64,000 nt of DNA from Cognaticolwellia mytili (lineage in GTDB: Bacteria > Pseudomonadota > Gammaproteobacteria > Enterobacterales > Alteromonadaceae): positions 496,001 to 560,000 of the forward strand of contig NZ_NBOF01000002.1 of assembly GCF_002104475.1 (NCBI RefSeq). The letters are read 5' to 3'. Position 1 is the first letter of the stretch, and every line of letters begins with the position of its first letter. The position numbers and the translations under genes are program-made. The notes beneath the pieces were generated by a model, which worked only from the letters and a program-made list of their open reading frames with translations, did not search any database and was not told the origin of the DNA. This document shows, in pieces, positions 18,485 to 27,971 of the stretch.

Positions 18485-18502
18485 GTAAGCCGTTGCGCTT
18501 AC
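18485..18502. other. Hairpin in the fliK leader
   Basis: GTAAGC (18485-18490) and GCTTAC (18497-18502) form a 6-bp stem around a 6-nt loop. It lies between the predicted sigma-54 start and the fliK ATG, so it would be in the 5' leader. There is no T tract, so it is not an obvious terminator for fliJ. Confidence 0.4.
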
Positions 18503-18519
18503 AATAATTTATTTTAAGC

Positions 18520-18537
18520 AAGCAAGTTTTATTCCAA
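18520..18537 (-). promoter_or_regulatory. Sigma-54 promoter for the fliK operon
   Basis: The minus strand reads TTGGAATAAAACTTGCTT, with exact GG-N10-GC spacing and a perfect TTGCTT -12 box. Expected transcription start is near 18511, about 54 nt before fliK. In Vibrio the fliK-to-flhB operon is FlrC/sigma-54 dependent, which agrees. Confidence 0.75.
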
Positions 18538-18585
18538 AGCTCAAGAAAAATAACCTGTCCAACTCTAATTTACCGTCCAATGGAA

Positions 18586-19023
18586 CTATTGACGTACACG
18601 TCGAACAAATTGCTGCGTCGCTATCTCATCAAACATTTTTTGTTCCTGTTTATTCGCCACAACGCGCAATGCCGCCAATTTCTTATCGCGTAACAACTCA
18701 ACTGCTTGTATTTTTTTTCGTTGCTCTAACCACTGCTTTTTTCGCGTTTCAACTAACGCCTGCGCTTGGTGCATTGCAACTTTAACTTGTAATGCCGCAT
18801 TATCTAACTTGGCGATAAAGGCGTGAAAATGACTATAAGTCGCACTATCAATGCCTTCAAGTGAACGCTGATTAAGACGGCGCATATACTCAAGTCGATA
18901 TTCGCTAACACCACTTAAACGTTCCTTATTTTGCTGATAATCGAGCTCTGCCGCTTTCAATGCTTGTGCCGATTTTTGCTCTTTATCAAGCTCAAATTTA
19001 TATAAGGTATTTAGCTGTTTCAT
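18586..19023 (-). CDS. fliJ: Flagellar export chaperone FliJ
   Basis: FliJ is the coiled-coil stalk of the FliI ATPase and escorts export chaperones. The 145-residue sequence is a charged antiparallel coiled coil throughout (LYKFELDKEQKSAQALKAAE, VEKRKKQWLEQRKKIQAVE-like segments), with little other signal. Its place between fliI (17 bp) and fliK fits. FliJ diverges fast, so the position carries part of the call. Confidence 0.93.
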   Translation of the reverse strand: MKQLNTLYKFELDKEQKSAQALKAAELDYQQNKERLSGVSEYRLEYMRRLNQRSLEGIDSATYSHFHAFIAKLDNAALQVKVAMHQAQALVETRKKQWLEQRKKIQAVELLRDKKLAALRVVANKQEQKMFDEIATQQFVRRVRQ

Positions 19024-19040
19024 CGTGTATTACCTTTAAG

Positions 19041-20405
19041 TTATTGTGCTTGCTGATTATTCTGTGCGTGTGCTTGTGCTGCTGTTAATATTTCCTGCAA
19101 TTGCGATAAACTTTGATCATAAGGGATAACTTCTAGCGTTTTCTGCTGTAAGAAAAATTGAATCACCGGTTGTAAATCTATTGCCTGATCAATTCGAGGG
19201 TCTGTTCCTCGAGTATAAGCACCAATTGAAATTAAGTCCTTGTTTTCTTGGTATAATGAATAAACTTGGCGTAACTGTCTTGAAAGTTGTTGATGTTCAT
19301 CACTCGTTACCATCGGCATCACACGACTAATGGAGCCTTCTATATCAACTGCAGGGTAGTGCCCTGCATCTGCTAATTTTCGAGATAGAACAATATGACC
19401 ATCTAGAATTGCTCGCGCAGCATCAGCAATTGGATCCTGTAGATCATCCCCCTCAGTCAATACGGTAAAAAATGCGGTAATTGAACCTTGGCCATCGCCA
19501 CCGTTTCCAGCCCGCTCTACTAGTTGTGGCAACTTAGAAAACACCGATGGCGGATAACCTTTTGTAGCTGGCGGCTCGCCAACTGCAAGAGCAATTTCAC
19601 GCTGCGCTTGGGCATAACGGGTAATTGAATCAATAAGTAAAAGAACATTCAGTCCTTGGTCACGAAAGTATTCAGCAATCTGCACCGACGTTTCACAGCC
19701 TTTTAGGCGCATTAAAGGAGAGTTATCAGCCGGTGCCGCAATAACTACCGAACGTTTCCGCCCTTCCTCACCCAGTATTTCTTCAATGAATTCTTTCACT
19801 TCTCGGCCACGTTCACCAATAAGGCCAACAACAATAACATCTGCTGTTGTTCCCCGAGTCATCATACCCAGCAATACACTTTTACCCACGCCGGAGCCAG
19901 CGAAAAGCCCCATGCGTTGACCAGTACCAACAGTAAGAAAGCTATTAATAGAACGTACGCCAACATCTAATGGCTCGGTAATAGCACGACGAGAAAGCGG
20001 GTTGATAGGTTTATTATCATATTTATAATTTTCAGTCGTTTTTATGGGCCCCTTGCCATCAAGTGGCTTGCCTGCTCCATTGACCACGCGGCCTAATAAC
20101 TCCATTGATAAGGGTAAACGAGCTTTCGATGATAGCGGTACAACCCGTGCACCAGGTAGCACACCTTGTAAACTTTGCTCTGGCATCAAAAACGTTATAT
20201 CTTGAGAGAAACCAACTATCTCAGCAATTAAATCTCCTTGGGCTGTTTCAACTAAACACTGACTTCCAACAGCAGCTTTAACACCAACAGCCTCAAGCGT
20301 TAAGCCAACTACACGCACTAAGCGTCCAGCAACCGAAATTCGGTGTGGATGGATGTACTGCTGACAGTTTTTTAAACGTTCATTAATGCGGCTTATATCA
20401 ACCAT
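19041..20405 (-). CDS. fliI: Flagellum-specific ATPase FliI
   Basis: FliI energises unfolding and delivery of export substrates and is homologous to F1-ATPase beta. The Walker A motif GSGVGKS lies at residues 170-176 ([16 protein letters not shown]). Walker B is [12 protein letters not shown], and [18 protein letters not shown] is the conserved loop typical of type III ATPases. At 454 residues it is full length. It lies between fliH (about 30 bp) and fliJ. Confidence 0.98.
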   Translation of the reverse strand: MVDISRINERLKNCQQYIHPHRISVAGRLVRVVGLTLEAVGVKAAVGSQCLVETAQGDLIAEIVGFSQDITFLMPEQSLQGVLPGARVVPLSSKARLPLSMELLGRVVNGAGKPLDGKGPIKTTENYKYDNKPINPLSRRAITEPLDVGVRSINSFLTVGTGQRMGLFAGSGVGKSVLLGMMTRGTTADVIVVGLIGERGREVKEFIEEILGEEGRKRSVVIAAPADNSPLMRLKGCETSVQIAEYFRDQGLNVLLLIDSITRYAQAQREIALAVGEPPATKGYPPSVFSKLPQLVERAGNGGDGQGSITAFFTVLTEGDDLQDPIADAARAILDGHIVLSRKLADAGHYPAVDIEGSISRVMPMVTSDEHQQLSRQLRQVYSLYQENKDLISIGAYTRGTDPRIDQAIDLQPVIQFFLQQKTLEVIPYDQSLSQLQEILTAAQAHAQNNQQAQ

Positions 20406-20434
20406 ATAAAATTTTGACGCTTTTTATGAGAAAC

Positions 20435-21229
20435 TTATTGGTGTAAGGCTTCTTGCAAAAAAGATTCCAACACCTCGTCCAAACGAGATTTTATATTGAG
20501 ATCTATATTTGAGGTGCTATTTTCAATTTGACAGCTGCCAACGGGTAGCTGGGGTGCAGCCAATAAACGCCACCCCTGCTTTTGAATATGTCCAGCACCA
20601 AACTGCTCTTCAATAATATGAATATCTTGTGGGTTAAGTAATATTTGTGTTTGAGACTCTTGTGCTGGTAAGGCTTTAATTCCTTCACTCACCGCTGATA
20701 CCAAGATATCAGGATTAGTTTTTGCTTCGTGCTTAGTTACCGCTTGCGTTAATTGCACCACAAGCTGTAAAAGTTGTGTTTCAACATTTTTTTCAACATT
20801 TGCTAGTGGCTGATGCAGTTGTTCGATAAGAGATTGCATTACGGCAGCTTGCTGCTCACTTGTTTCTTTACCTTCCGCTAAACCTTTACTGACACCTTCT
20901 TCATGGCCGGTTACTAAGCCTTCTTGATGCCCTGTCTCTTTACCTTCGTCAAAACCTTTCGCAAAGCCTTCCTCTTTGCCATGATTAAAGCCTTCATCAA
21001 AAGCAGCTTGACGAATTTCTTCTATTTCTTCTGCTGTTAACGGTATTGGCTCAGCAATTTCTGTTTCTTCTGGTGGCTCAAAACGCCAACGGCGAGACTT
21101 TCCTAGTGCATTGGTTTTCTCATCACTTTCATCAACTTCAGACTTAACATTAGGTAAAGACCAAGTATCAAGGTTATCAAACTCTTCAGGCGTCAACGCA
21201 GCTTGATTGGTTGGCGATAAAATTTTCAT
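20435..21229 (-). CDS. fliH: Flagellar export ATPase regulator FliH
   Basis: FliH dimers hold FliI and dock it to FliN. The N-terminal part is acidic. The middle (residues 85-130) carries the glycine-ladder repeats known from FliH, with GxxxG steps such as EGFNHGKEEGFAKGFDEGKE. The C-terminal domain (residues 150-264) resembles the F1 delta/V-ATPase E family. Length, 264 residues, is typical of marine Gammaproteobacteria. It lies 24 bp after fliG. Confidence 0.95.
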   Translation of the reverse strand: MKILSPTNQAALTPEEFDNLDTWSLPNVKSEVDESDEKTNALGKSRRWRFEPPEETEIAEPIPLTAEEIEEIRQAAFDEGFNHGKEEGFAKGFDEGKETGHQEGLVTGHEEGVSKGLAEGKETSEQQAAVMQSLIEQLHQPLANVEKNVETQLLQLVVQLTQAVTKHEAKTNPDILVSAVSEGIKALPAQESQTQILLNPQDIHIIEEQFGAGHIQKQGWRLLAAPQLPVGSCQIENSTSNIDLNIKSRLDEVLESFLQEALHQ

Positions 21230-21253
21230 AAACGTAAACTTAGTTTATTTGGA

Positions 21254-22309
21254 TTATAAGAAATCATCACCACCTCCACCGCCACCTAGCATAATTTCAC
21301 CTGCATCAGATAAGCGACGAGCAACTGATAATATTTCTTTCTGCGCAGCTTCCACCTCGCTAATACGTACAGGACCCATGGCTTCAAGGTCATCCGCTAA
21401 CATTTCAGCCGCACGTTTTGACATATTAGACATGATTTTTTCACTCAATGCTTCATCAGCCCCTTTAATTGCCTTCATCAAGGCATCTTGCTGAACTTCT
21501 CTTAGAATGGCTTGAATGCCTCTGTCATCAACATCTGCGAGGTTTTCAAAGACAAACATTAGATCTTGAATTTGTTGACTCATTTCTTCATCGTGCTCAC
21601 GAATTGAATCCATTAGCAAACCTTCAACATTGGATTCTAAGTAGTTCATAATGTCGGCTGCTGCTTTCAAGCCACCCATTTTCGCTGCTTGTGCACCAGC
21701 TTGACCAGCAAACTGTTTTTCCATGATTTCATTCAATTCTTGTAAGGCTGCCGGCTGTACTTCTTCTAGGTTTGCTATACGCATCATCAAATCTAGGCGG
21801 ACTTTATCGGCAAACTGCGTCATGATCTCGGCTGATTGCTCTGGTTCTAAATATGATAAAACAATAGTCTGAATTTGTGGATGTTCATTACGAATAATAT
21901 TAGCAACCTGCTTCGAGTCCATCCATTTCAATGAATCAAGACCTTTAGCACCACCACCCATAACAATTTGGTCAATCAAGTTACTGGCTTTATCCTCACC
22001 TAAAGCAGCCGTAAGTGCTTTGCGGACAAAGTCTTCACTTTGGAAACCAATGGTTGAGAAGTTTTGAATTTCATCAATAAATAGTTTATGTACTGCGGTA
22101 ATTTTTTGCTGAGTAAAGTCTTCCATTCCAGCCATGATCATACCAACTTGCTGGACTTGCTTTGGCTCTAAATGTTTCAGTATTTGGGCCGCATCTTCTT
22201 CAGACAAACTTAACAGTAAGATAGCTGCTTTTTCAGCACCATCAAGCTTATTAACATCAAATCCGCCCGCAGAAGATACTTCTGCTAATTCTTGGTTCTC
22301 ATCACTCAT
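21254..22309 (-). CDS. fliG: Flagellar motor switch protein FliG
   Basis: FliG transmits stator force to the rotor. The N-terminal FliF-binding domain (LDGAEKAAILLLSLSEEDAAQIL), the EHPQ motif (NEHPQIQTIVLSYL) in the middle domain and the C-terminal torque helix (MFVFENLADVDDRGIQAILREV) are all present. It is 351 residues long, with an unusual Gly-rich C-terminal end (MLGGGGGGDDFL). Its start overlaps fliF by 8 bp. Confidence 0.98.
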   Translation of the reverse strand: MSDENQELAEVSSAGGFDVNKLDGAEKAAILLLSLSEEDAAQILKHLEPKQVQQVGMIMAGMEDFTQQKITAVHKLFIDEIQNFSTIGFQSEDFVRKALTAALGEDKASNLIDQIVMGGGAKGLDSLKWMDSKQVANIIRNEHPQIQTIVLSYLEPEQSAEIMTQFADKVRLDLMMRIANLEEVQPAALQELNEIMEKQFAGQAGAQAAKMGGLKAAADIMNYLESNVEGLLMDSIREHDEEMSQQIQDLMFVFENLADVDDRGIQAILREVQQDALMKAIKGADEALSEKIMSNMSKRAAEMLADDLEAMGPVRISEVEAAQKEILSVARRLSDAGEIMLGGGGGGDDFL

Positions 22310-24059
22310 CTTCGTTCAACCAACTTTTGACTACTTGGGACGATAACTCTGGTTCATTTGCCACTAAGGCTCGTACCGCTTTTAAGACATCTTCATCACG
22401 GTGTAAATCAGGTAACTGTAAACTACCATCAGGCGCAAAACCGATTGCACCTGCATCAAACTCAGAGGTTAACATATCCATGGTTTCATCGCCTAAATCA
22501 ATATGACTATCGAGTGACTTATCACCGTAATCATCCGGCGTTTGATCTGGATAAATTAAACGTTTCAACATTGGACGAACCACAGCTAAAATTAGAATGA
22601 TGATAACTAATGCACCCATCACTAACTTTAAGACTTTCATAAACCACGGTTCTTGCCAAATTGGTACTTCCTTAACTTCACCAAAATCAATACGGGAAAA
22701 AGGTAAAGTCACGACTTCAAGTGCGTCGCCTCGTTGTAAGTCAAAACCAATGCTACCTTGCAGTAAACGGCGAATATTAGCCATTTCTTGTACGGAACGA
22801 GGAATAGCTGCTGGAGTAGGTACCGGTTCACCGTCTTCTCCCTCCCCAGTAGGAGTTGGAGGTCTGACGTAATCTAGCGCAACCGAAACACTGATACGGT
22901 GGATAACACCTGTTTGTTGCTTAGTATAACTAATAGCCTCATCTAGCTCATAATTACGGGTTGACTCACTATGCTTACGTCCTGGCATCGTTCTTTGCTG
23001 AGCACCACCAGTAGCATTTTCAGGTATATTACTTTCAAGTGGTGGTTGATTCGTTAGCGCACCAGGAATACCGCCAAGTAGGCCACCAATAGTGTTGTCT
23101 TCTACTTTCATTTCGCTACGAAGCGCTGGTAAATCAGAATTATAACGGCGCTGCGTTTCTTCAGAGTTAGTAAAGTCCATCGCCACATCAACTTGTGCGG
23201 TATAATTACCTAAACCAACAACTGGGATTAAAATCGAATCGATTTTATCCATATATTCTTTTTCGCGCTTTTGTTCAATTTCAAATTCTTTACGAGAACG
23301 AGATGATACCGAATCTTGTGAGCCCGAGTTTAACAGACGACCATTTTGGTCAGTAACTGTAACGCGGTTCGGCGTTAAACCTTGTACCGCAGAGGCGACA
23401 ACATCAACTACCGAGTCAACTTCTTCTTCTGACAATAGGCGACCCCGTTGCATAGTTAGTACGACCGTTGCAGAAGGGTTTTTTGCCCGTTTCGCGAAAA
23501 CATTTTCCCGTGGAATAGCGAGTAATACCCGAGCACGTGATATCGCTTGTAATTCTTCTATTGTACGAGCTAATTGTTGCTCTCTCGAATGCTTTAATCT
23601 TTCAGTTTCAACACGCTGACTAACGCCAAAGCCCATATCTTGCATTATTATTTCGGAGCCTTCAGATGGTGCATCACCTAAACCTTCGCGCGCCAGTACT
23701 AACTTAATTGCTTGATATTCATCAGTGTGCACAGAAATGGTGTTATTTTCCTGAAGATAAGCATCCTTATAACCATTAGCATCAAGCGTGTCCATGGTTT
23801 TAATCAGTTGTTCTGTTGATAGTTTCGCTAATACGCGATACTCAGGCTGATTAGCCCACATAATGACAAATATGGCGATAGCAAGACAAATAGCTAAAGC
23901 CATAACAATAGTAATTTGACGTAAAAAATCAACATTACCCATTACGCCAGCTAAGCCAGACTTTTGCTCGTCAACGACACCATCAGCGTTGTCGTTAGCA
24001 ACTAAATCATTGTTACCATCTGCCAGCACCATGCCTGTATTGTCTGTTGAATCTGCCAC
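22302..24059 (-). CDS. fliF: Flagellar MS-ring protein FliF
   Basis: FliF builds the inner-membrane MS-ring, the base on which the flagellum assembles. Membrane segments lie near residues 48-68 (IVMALAICLAIAIFVIMWANQ) and 475-497 (LKLVMGALVIIILILAVVRP). Between them are the ring-building motifs and the large periplasmic domain. The C-terminal FliG-binding tail (VRALVANEPELSSQVVKSWLNED) is intact. Length 585 is typical. It lies downstream of fliE and overlaps fliG. Confidence 0.98.
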   Translation of the reverse strand: MADSTDNTGMVLADGNNDLVANDNADGVVDEQKSGLAGVMGNVDFLRQITIVMALAICLAIAIFVIMWANQPEYRVLAKLSTEQLIKTMDTLDANGYKDAYLQENNTISVHTDEYQAIKLVLAREGLGDAPSEGSEIIMQDMGFGVSQRVETERLKHSREQQLARTIEELQAISRARVLLAIPRENVFAKRAKNPSATVVLTMQRGRLLSEEEVDSVVDVVASAVQGLTPNRVTVTDQNGRLLNSGSQDSVSSRSRKEFEIEQKREKEYMDKIDSILIPVVGLGNYTAQVDVAMDFTNSEETQRRYNSDLPALRSEMKVEDNTIGGLLGGIPGALTNQPPLESNIPENATGGAQQRTMPGRKHSESTRNYELDEAISYTKQQTGVIHRISVSVALDYVRPPTPTGEGEDGEPVPTPAAIPRSVQEMANIRRLLQGSIGFDLQRGDALEVVTLPFSRIDFGEVKEVPIWQEPWFMKVLKLVMGALVIIILILAVVRPMLKRLIYPDQTPDDYGDKSLDSHIDLGDETMDMLTSEFDAGAIGFAPDGSLQLPDLHRDEDVLKAVRALVANEPELSSQVVKSWLNEDE

Positions 24060-24112
24060 TTACTTTCTCCGCGTAACCTGTATTTTTGAGTATTTAATTA
24101 ACAACTGGACCA

Positions 24113-24454
24113 CTAAACTGGCATGCTCATAATTTCTTTATAGGCTTCAACAAATTTATTACGAACTTGAACCGTGGCATCAAACGCAACACCTGCTTTT
24201 GATGATGCAATCATAGTGTCGGCAAGTGTAACATTGCGATCACCCATTTCAAATGCCATCTTCTTTTGTCCGGCATCTTGTTGTATCTCATTAACGGTAT
24301 TTACTGCATCTTTTAACATACTACCGAAGTCACTACCTGCTTTACTAACCGCCGGCGTACCCATACCATTATCACCAATAGGTAAACGATTACCCATAGC
24401 TTCCATCGACATACTTTGCATTTGGGCGTATAGAGAATTGGTTTTGATGTCCAT
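24113..24454 (-). CDS. fliE: Flagellar hook-basal body adapter FliE
   Basis: FliE connects the MS-ring to the rod. The 113-residue sequence ends with the family signature (LADTMIASSKAGVAFDATVQVRNKFVEAYKEIMSMPV, shown only to locate it; the key part is QVRNKFVEAYKEIMSMPV). It heads the fliEFGHIJ operon and has an excellent sigma-54 promoter 50-70 bp upstream. Confidence 0.97.
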   Translation of the reverse strand: MDIKTNSLYAQMQSMSMEAMGNRLPIGDNGMGTPAVSKAGSDFGSMLKDAVNTVNEIQQDAGQKKMAFEMGDRNVTLADTMIASSKAGVAFDATVQVRNKFVEAYKEIMSMPV

Positions 24455-25235
24455 AATTAACTCACTTGCGTCAATTTCTTGTTATCTAATATGACTAAGA
24501 GACAAAGCAATCTTAGTGCCAAAGCAGGAATAGCCAATACAAATATAGGAAAGTAAGCCAACGGTATTGTGAATAAAAGATATAAATCAATAAGAAAGAT
24601 AATATCAATCTTGATAAAGAATTAGAGGAAGGAAACAAAAAAGCAACCTAAATAACCTGAGTTCGAGGTAAGCAAAGTGTCACAGCAGCACTATTAAAGC
24701 CAACTTCTACGTTGTGCAAGTTACCAATAGCTCGTTATTGGACACTCTTAAGCGCCTTGAGCTAGACATAAATACCACTACTGTAGTTAGAGACTTAGTA
24801 ATATCTTGAAATAATTATGTTTTTCATTATCATCACCCCAAGTTAGAGCTAAATAAGATTGTTTCTCTCTAAAAAACTCAATATCTCATTCACGTTTTCA
24901 ATAAAAACACAGAAATTTATCAATTAAGGTAACTAGGAGTTGTTGATCTTTATTTAGTAATTCACCTGAGAGATAAAGTCTGCTTAATTAAGACGAAATG
25001 GTGTAATTTATTCATCTAAATAAACTATTTTCAACACAGAGTCGGACGGCGACTTTAGCCTCAACCATTGGGCAATGGCTAATTTTAACGCTAGCTACAT
25101 TAGAATGTCACTGATTTGGAAAAACCAAACCTCACCCATTGTGCTTTACCAACATTAGAACCAGCCTATTGCTGAAAATATAAATGAAATTCAACAGCCA
25201 CTAAGAATAGTCCTTATGTTGTGCTCAATTATTAT
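24455..25235. other. Long intergenic region between flrC and fliE
   Basis: About 780 bp with no supported gene. The 60 bp nearest fliE hold its sigma-54 promoter. The rest shows several small inverted repeats: CCAATA...TATTGG near 24731-24748, AGTCG...CGACT near 25040-25054, and TTAGCC...GGCTAA near 25055-25082, the last followed by TTTT on plus. AGTGTC near 24677 and GACACT near 24749 could also pair. This may be a structured 3' end of the flrC transcript, a small RNA, or decayed sequence. I cannot decide. Confidence 0.5.
24505..24523 (-). promoter_or_regulatory. Sigma-54 promoter for the fliE operon
   Basis: The minus strand reads TTGGCACTAAGATTGCTT, nearly identical to the consensus TTGGCACG-N4-TTGCTT, with exact GG-N10-GC spacing. 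Transcription should start near 24496, about 42 nt before the fliE ATG. This is the best sigma-54 match in the window. Confidence 0.9.
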
Positions 25236-26576
25236 CTATAGTGGAATTTGAATGCCGCTATCACGCATACGCGCAATTTTATACCGCAATGTTCGAGGGC
25301 TAATACCTAGCCGCTCAGCCACATCTTTGCGACTGCCACGACAAGCTTGTAACGTATCAAGAATTATTTGATGTTCTTGCAATTTAAGCTCGCTACCTAA
25401 CTTATCATCTTTCGTCACGAGCGTGTTGTTGTCTTGCACTTGCGGCGGTTCAAAGTTTTCAATCAGTAAATCACCAACATCAATACAACGATCACTTTGT
25501 AAAATTAAAGCTCGTTGCACAACGTTATCTAACTCTCGTACGTTACCAGGCCAGTCATAAGCAAATAGCTTACTACGAGCTGCAGCCGTTAACTCAGGAA
25601 TAGCATTACCGTCTTTTTGACAAATACGTGCAATCAAATGTTGTGCTAATGGCAAAATATCATCCCTGCGCTTATTTAATGGCAGCCAGGTTAATGGAAA
25701 AACATTAAGACGATAGTATAAATCTTCACGAAATGCGCCTTCACTAACCGCTTCTTTCAAATCTCGATTGCTAGTAGCGATAACACGAACATCTAATTTA
25801 ATGGTTTTACGTCCTCCTAAGCGTTCAACTTCTCGCTCTTGCAGCACACGTAATATTTTTGCTTGTAAGCCAAGATCCATCTCAGTAATCTCATCAAGTA
25901 AAATAGTACCCGACTGCGCCTGTTCAAACTTACCTGGACATGCTTGAATAGCGCCGGTAAAAGCACCTTTTTCATAACCAAATAGTGTCGCTTCTAACAT
26001 ATTTTCCGGAATTGCCGCACAATTAATTGCAACAAATGGTGCTTGACTGCGTGGTGAACTTTTATGGATATATTGTGCTAATACTTCTTTCCCCGAGCCA
26101 CTAGGCCCTAAGACCATGACAGATGCTTCTGTATTCGCAACCTTTTCAGCTAACTTTAATAATTCAATACTACTCTCATCTGCCACGACTGGCTCACAAT
26201 CATCTTGTAGCTGTAACGGCACGTATTGATTAACCATATTCAATAATACTTCTGGAGCAAACGGCTTTGCCATGTAATTACAAGCGCCATCTTTCATCGC
26301 TTGTACAGCATCATCAATAGTACCATATGCCGTCATTATCAATACTGGCAATTTAGGATAAGTATGGCGAATACTTTTCAGTAATGACAAACCCGACATT
26401 CCGCCCATTTGAACATCACTGACAACAAGATCAACAGTTTGAGATTTGAGTTTTATCAACGCATCCTCACCTGAGTCAACTGGAATGCATTGATATCCAG
26501 CCAAAAGTAAAGTGTCGACAAGTGCCTCTCGTAAGCCATCATCATCCTCAACTACCATGATTTTACTGGAACTCAT
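25236..26576 (-). CDS. flrC: Sigma-54 response regulator FlrC (FleR)
   Basis: FlrC, phosphorylated by FlrB, activates class III sigma-54 flagellar promoters. The receiver domain (residues 4-120) has phospho-acceptor D54 (VVSDVQMGG) and K104. The AAA+ domain has Walker A GPSGSGKE (157-164) and the sigma-54-contacting loop GAFTGA (204-209). A Fis-type helix-turn-helix (RKDVAERLGISPRTLRYKIARM) ends the protein. Length is 446. It lies 2 bp after flrB. Confidence 0.97.
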   Translation of the reverse strand: MSSSKIMVVEDDDGLREALVDTLLLAGYQCIPVDSGEDALIKLKSQTVDLVVSDVQMGGMSGLSLLKSIRHTYPKLPVLIMTAYGTIDDAVQAMKDGACNYMAKPFAPEVLLNMVNQYVPLQLQDDCEPVVADESSIELLKLAEKVANTEASVMVLGPSGSGKEVLAQYIHKSSPRSQAPFVAINCAAIPENMLEATLFGYEKGAFTGAIQACPGKFEQAQSGTILLDEITEMDLGLQAKILRVLQEREVERLGGRKTIKLDVRVIATSNRDLKEAVSEGAFREDLYYRLNVFPLTWLPLNKRRDDILPLAQHLIARICQKDGNAIPELTAAARSKLFAYDWPGNVRELDNVVQRALILQSDRCIDVGDLLIENFEPPQVQDNNTLVTKDDKLGSELKLQEHQIILDTLQACRGSRKDVAERLGISPRTLRYKIARMRDSGIQIPL

Positions 26577-26578
26577 TA

Positions 26579-27772
26579 CTATACTCCTTCAACACAAACG
26601 GTTTTCTTGCCGGGCTCGTTACTACCGACATCGGATTTGCGATTACTTAGTTTTGGAATTTTTAAACAAAAATGTGCCCCTTCTCCGGGCTGGCTCAGCA
26701 AATGCACTTCACCTTGATGAGCACTAGTTACCGATTTAACTACCGCAAGCCCTAGGCCTGTGCCTTGACTTCTTGAGGTATAAAAAGGCTCAAATATTTT
26801 ATCAGCAAGATCAGCGCTAATGCCTTCTCCGTTATCCCGCACACTAATGTAGGTATTGTCGTCTTGGCAGTATGCGCTGATATCAACAACCGCACTTGAC
26901 TTAATTACCGCTAAACTATTATGAATTAAATTCTGAATGGCCCCTGATAAAGCAGTTATATTCCCTAAAACCTCGCAGTCTTCTTGACAAAAATGCAAGT
27001 TAACTGTTGCACCAGCCTGCAGTGTTTGTGGTTCAATAGCTTGCTTAGCATGTTCAATTAACTTATTTACATTAACGGGTTCAACTACCGCTTGTTTACC
27101 ACTTTTTGCAAATAACAACATATCATTAACTTGCTGCTCTAAATCTTGCAGCCGAGAAACTAATTTATTTTGAAAACTTTCGCGGGCTGTCTCCGTTAAT
27201 TTTTTATTGCACAGGTTTGCGCCATACAACATTGCCGCTGAAAGTGGTGTCCGAATTTGATGGGCCAACTTAGAAACCATACGACCAAGTGAAGATAAGC
27301 GTTGTAACTGTCCCAATTTGTCCTGCAATAAACGGGTTTCTGTCAAATCAGTTATCATAATAAGCTGACCAGGCTGATTGCCTAATGCCGTAATTTCTAA
27401 TTTAACACGACGACCATCGTTTAAAGACACCTCATGCCAATCATCAGCTCTAGGCTTGAATGAACGCTTTATGACATTAAACCAAGCTTGGCCTAAAATA
27501 GGCTCATCCAACAATTGCTGTGCCATGTTATTCATTTTTACCACAATGCCATTACCATCAAGCATGATCATTCCAGTAGGCATAACATCAATGACTTGTT
27601 GTATTTGTTGGTTCTGCTGACGTAAAAGCGCCAACTCACCGGGGAAACTTTCACTTTCTAAGTGCGAAGTTTTTTCTTGATGTGCATTAACATTATCAAC
27701 AGATGTAAACGCTCGACTCAGCATAGAATTGGCTGTGGAAGAATGACTTGATGTAGAAAAAGCTAGTGCCAT
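26579..27772 (-). CDS. flrB: Sensor histidine kinase FlrB (FleS)
   Basis: FlrB is the cytoplasmic kinase for FlrC. A PAS-like domain (about residues 55-145), a HisKA helix with H171 (KLAHQIRTPLSAA) and an HATPase domain (IQNLIHNSLAVI, RDNGEGISADLADKIFEPFYTSRSQGTGLGLA seen in part) are present. No membrane segment is visible. It is 397 residues long. A sigma-54 promoter lies just upstream, as expected for a FlrA target, and flrC follows by 2 bp. Confidence 0.96.
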   Translation of the reverse strand: MALAFSTSSHSSTANSMLSRAFTSVDNVNAHQEKTSHLESESFPGELALLRQQNQQIQQVIDVMPTGMIMLDGNGIVVKMNNMAQQLLDEPILGQAWFNVIKRSFKPRADDWHEVSLNDGRRVKLEITALGNQPGQLIMITDLTETRLLQDKLGQLQRLSSLGRMVSKLAHQIRTPLSAAMLYGANLCNKKLTETARESFQNKLVSRLQDLEQQVNDMLLFAKSGKQAVVEPVNVNKLIEHAKQAIEPQTLQAGATVNLHFCQEDCEVLGNITALSGAIQNLIHNSLAVIKSSAVVDISAYCQDDNTYISVRDNGEGISADLADKIFEPFYTSRSQGTGLGLAVVKSVTSAHQGEVHLLSQPGEGAHFCLKIPKLSNRKSDVGSNEPGKKTVCVEGV

Positions 27773-27806
27773 AGTGTTTCACCCGAATAAGAATATTACT
27801 CGAATA

Positions 27807-27824
27807 AAGCACTAATCATGCCAA
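27807..27824 (-). promoter_or_regulatory. Sigma-54 promoter for flrBC
   Basis: The minus strand reads TTGGCATGATTAGTGCTT with exact GG-N10-GC spacing; only the first T of TTGC differs from consensus. It is placed for a start about 25 nt before the flrB ATG. flrBC is the class II, FlrA-dependent operon in Vibrio. Confidence 0.8.
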
Positions 27825-27971
27825 TCAATTAAATCATTTAAATTCAAAAGCTAAGATGGGTTCTATTAAGCTGTAAGTGCTGTCAATAAAATGGCTGTCT
27901 TAAAAATAAAATATAATTCAGAGCCATTTCACATGAAGCTAAATTTTACTAGAGCGGAGTTTTAGTCAAAA

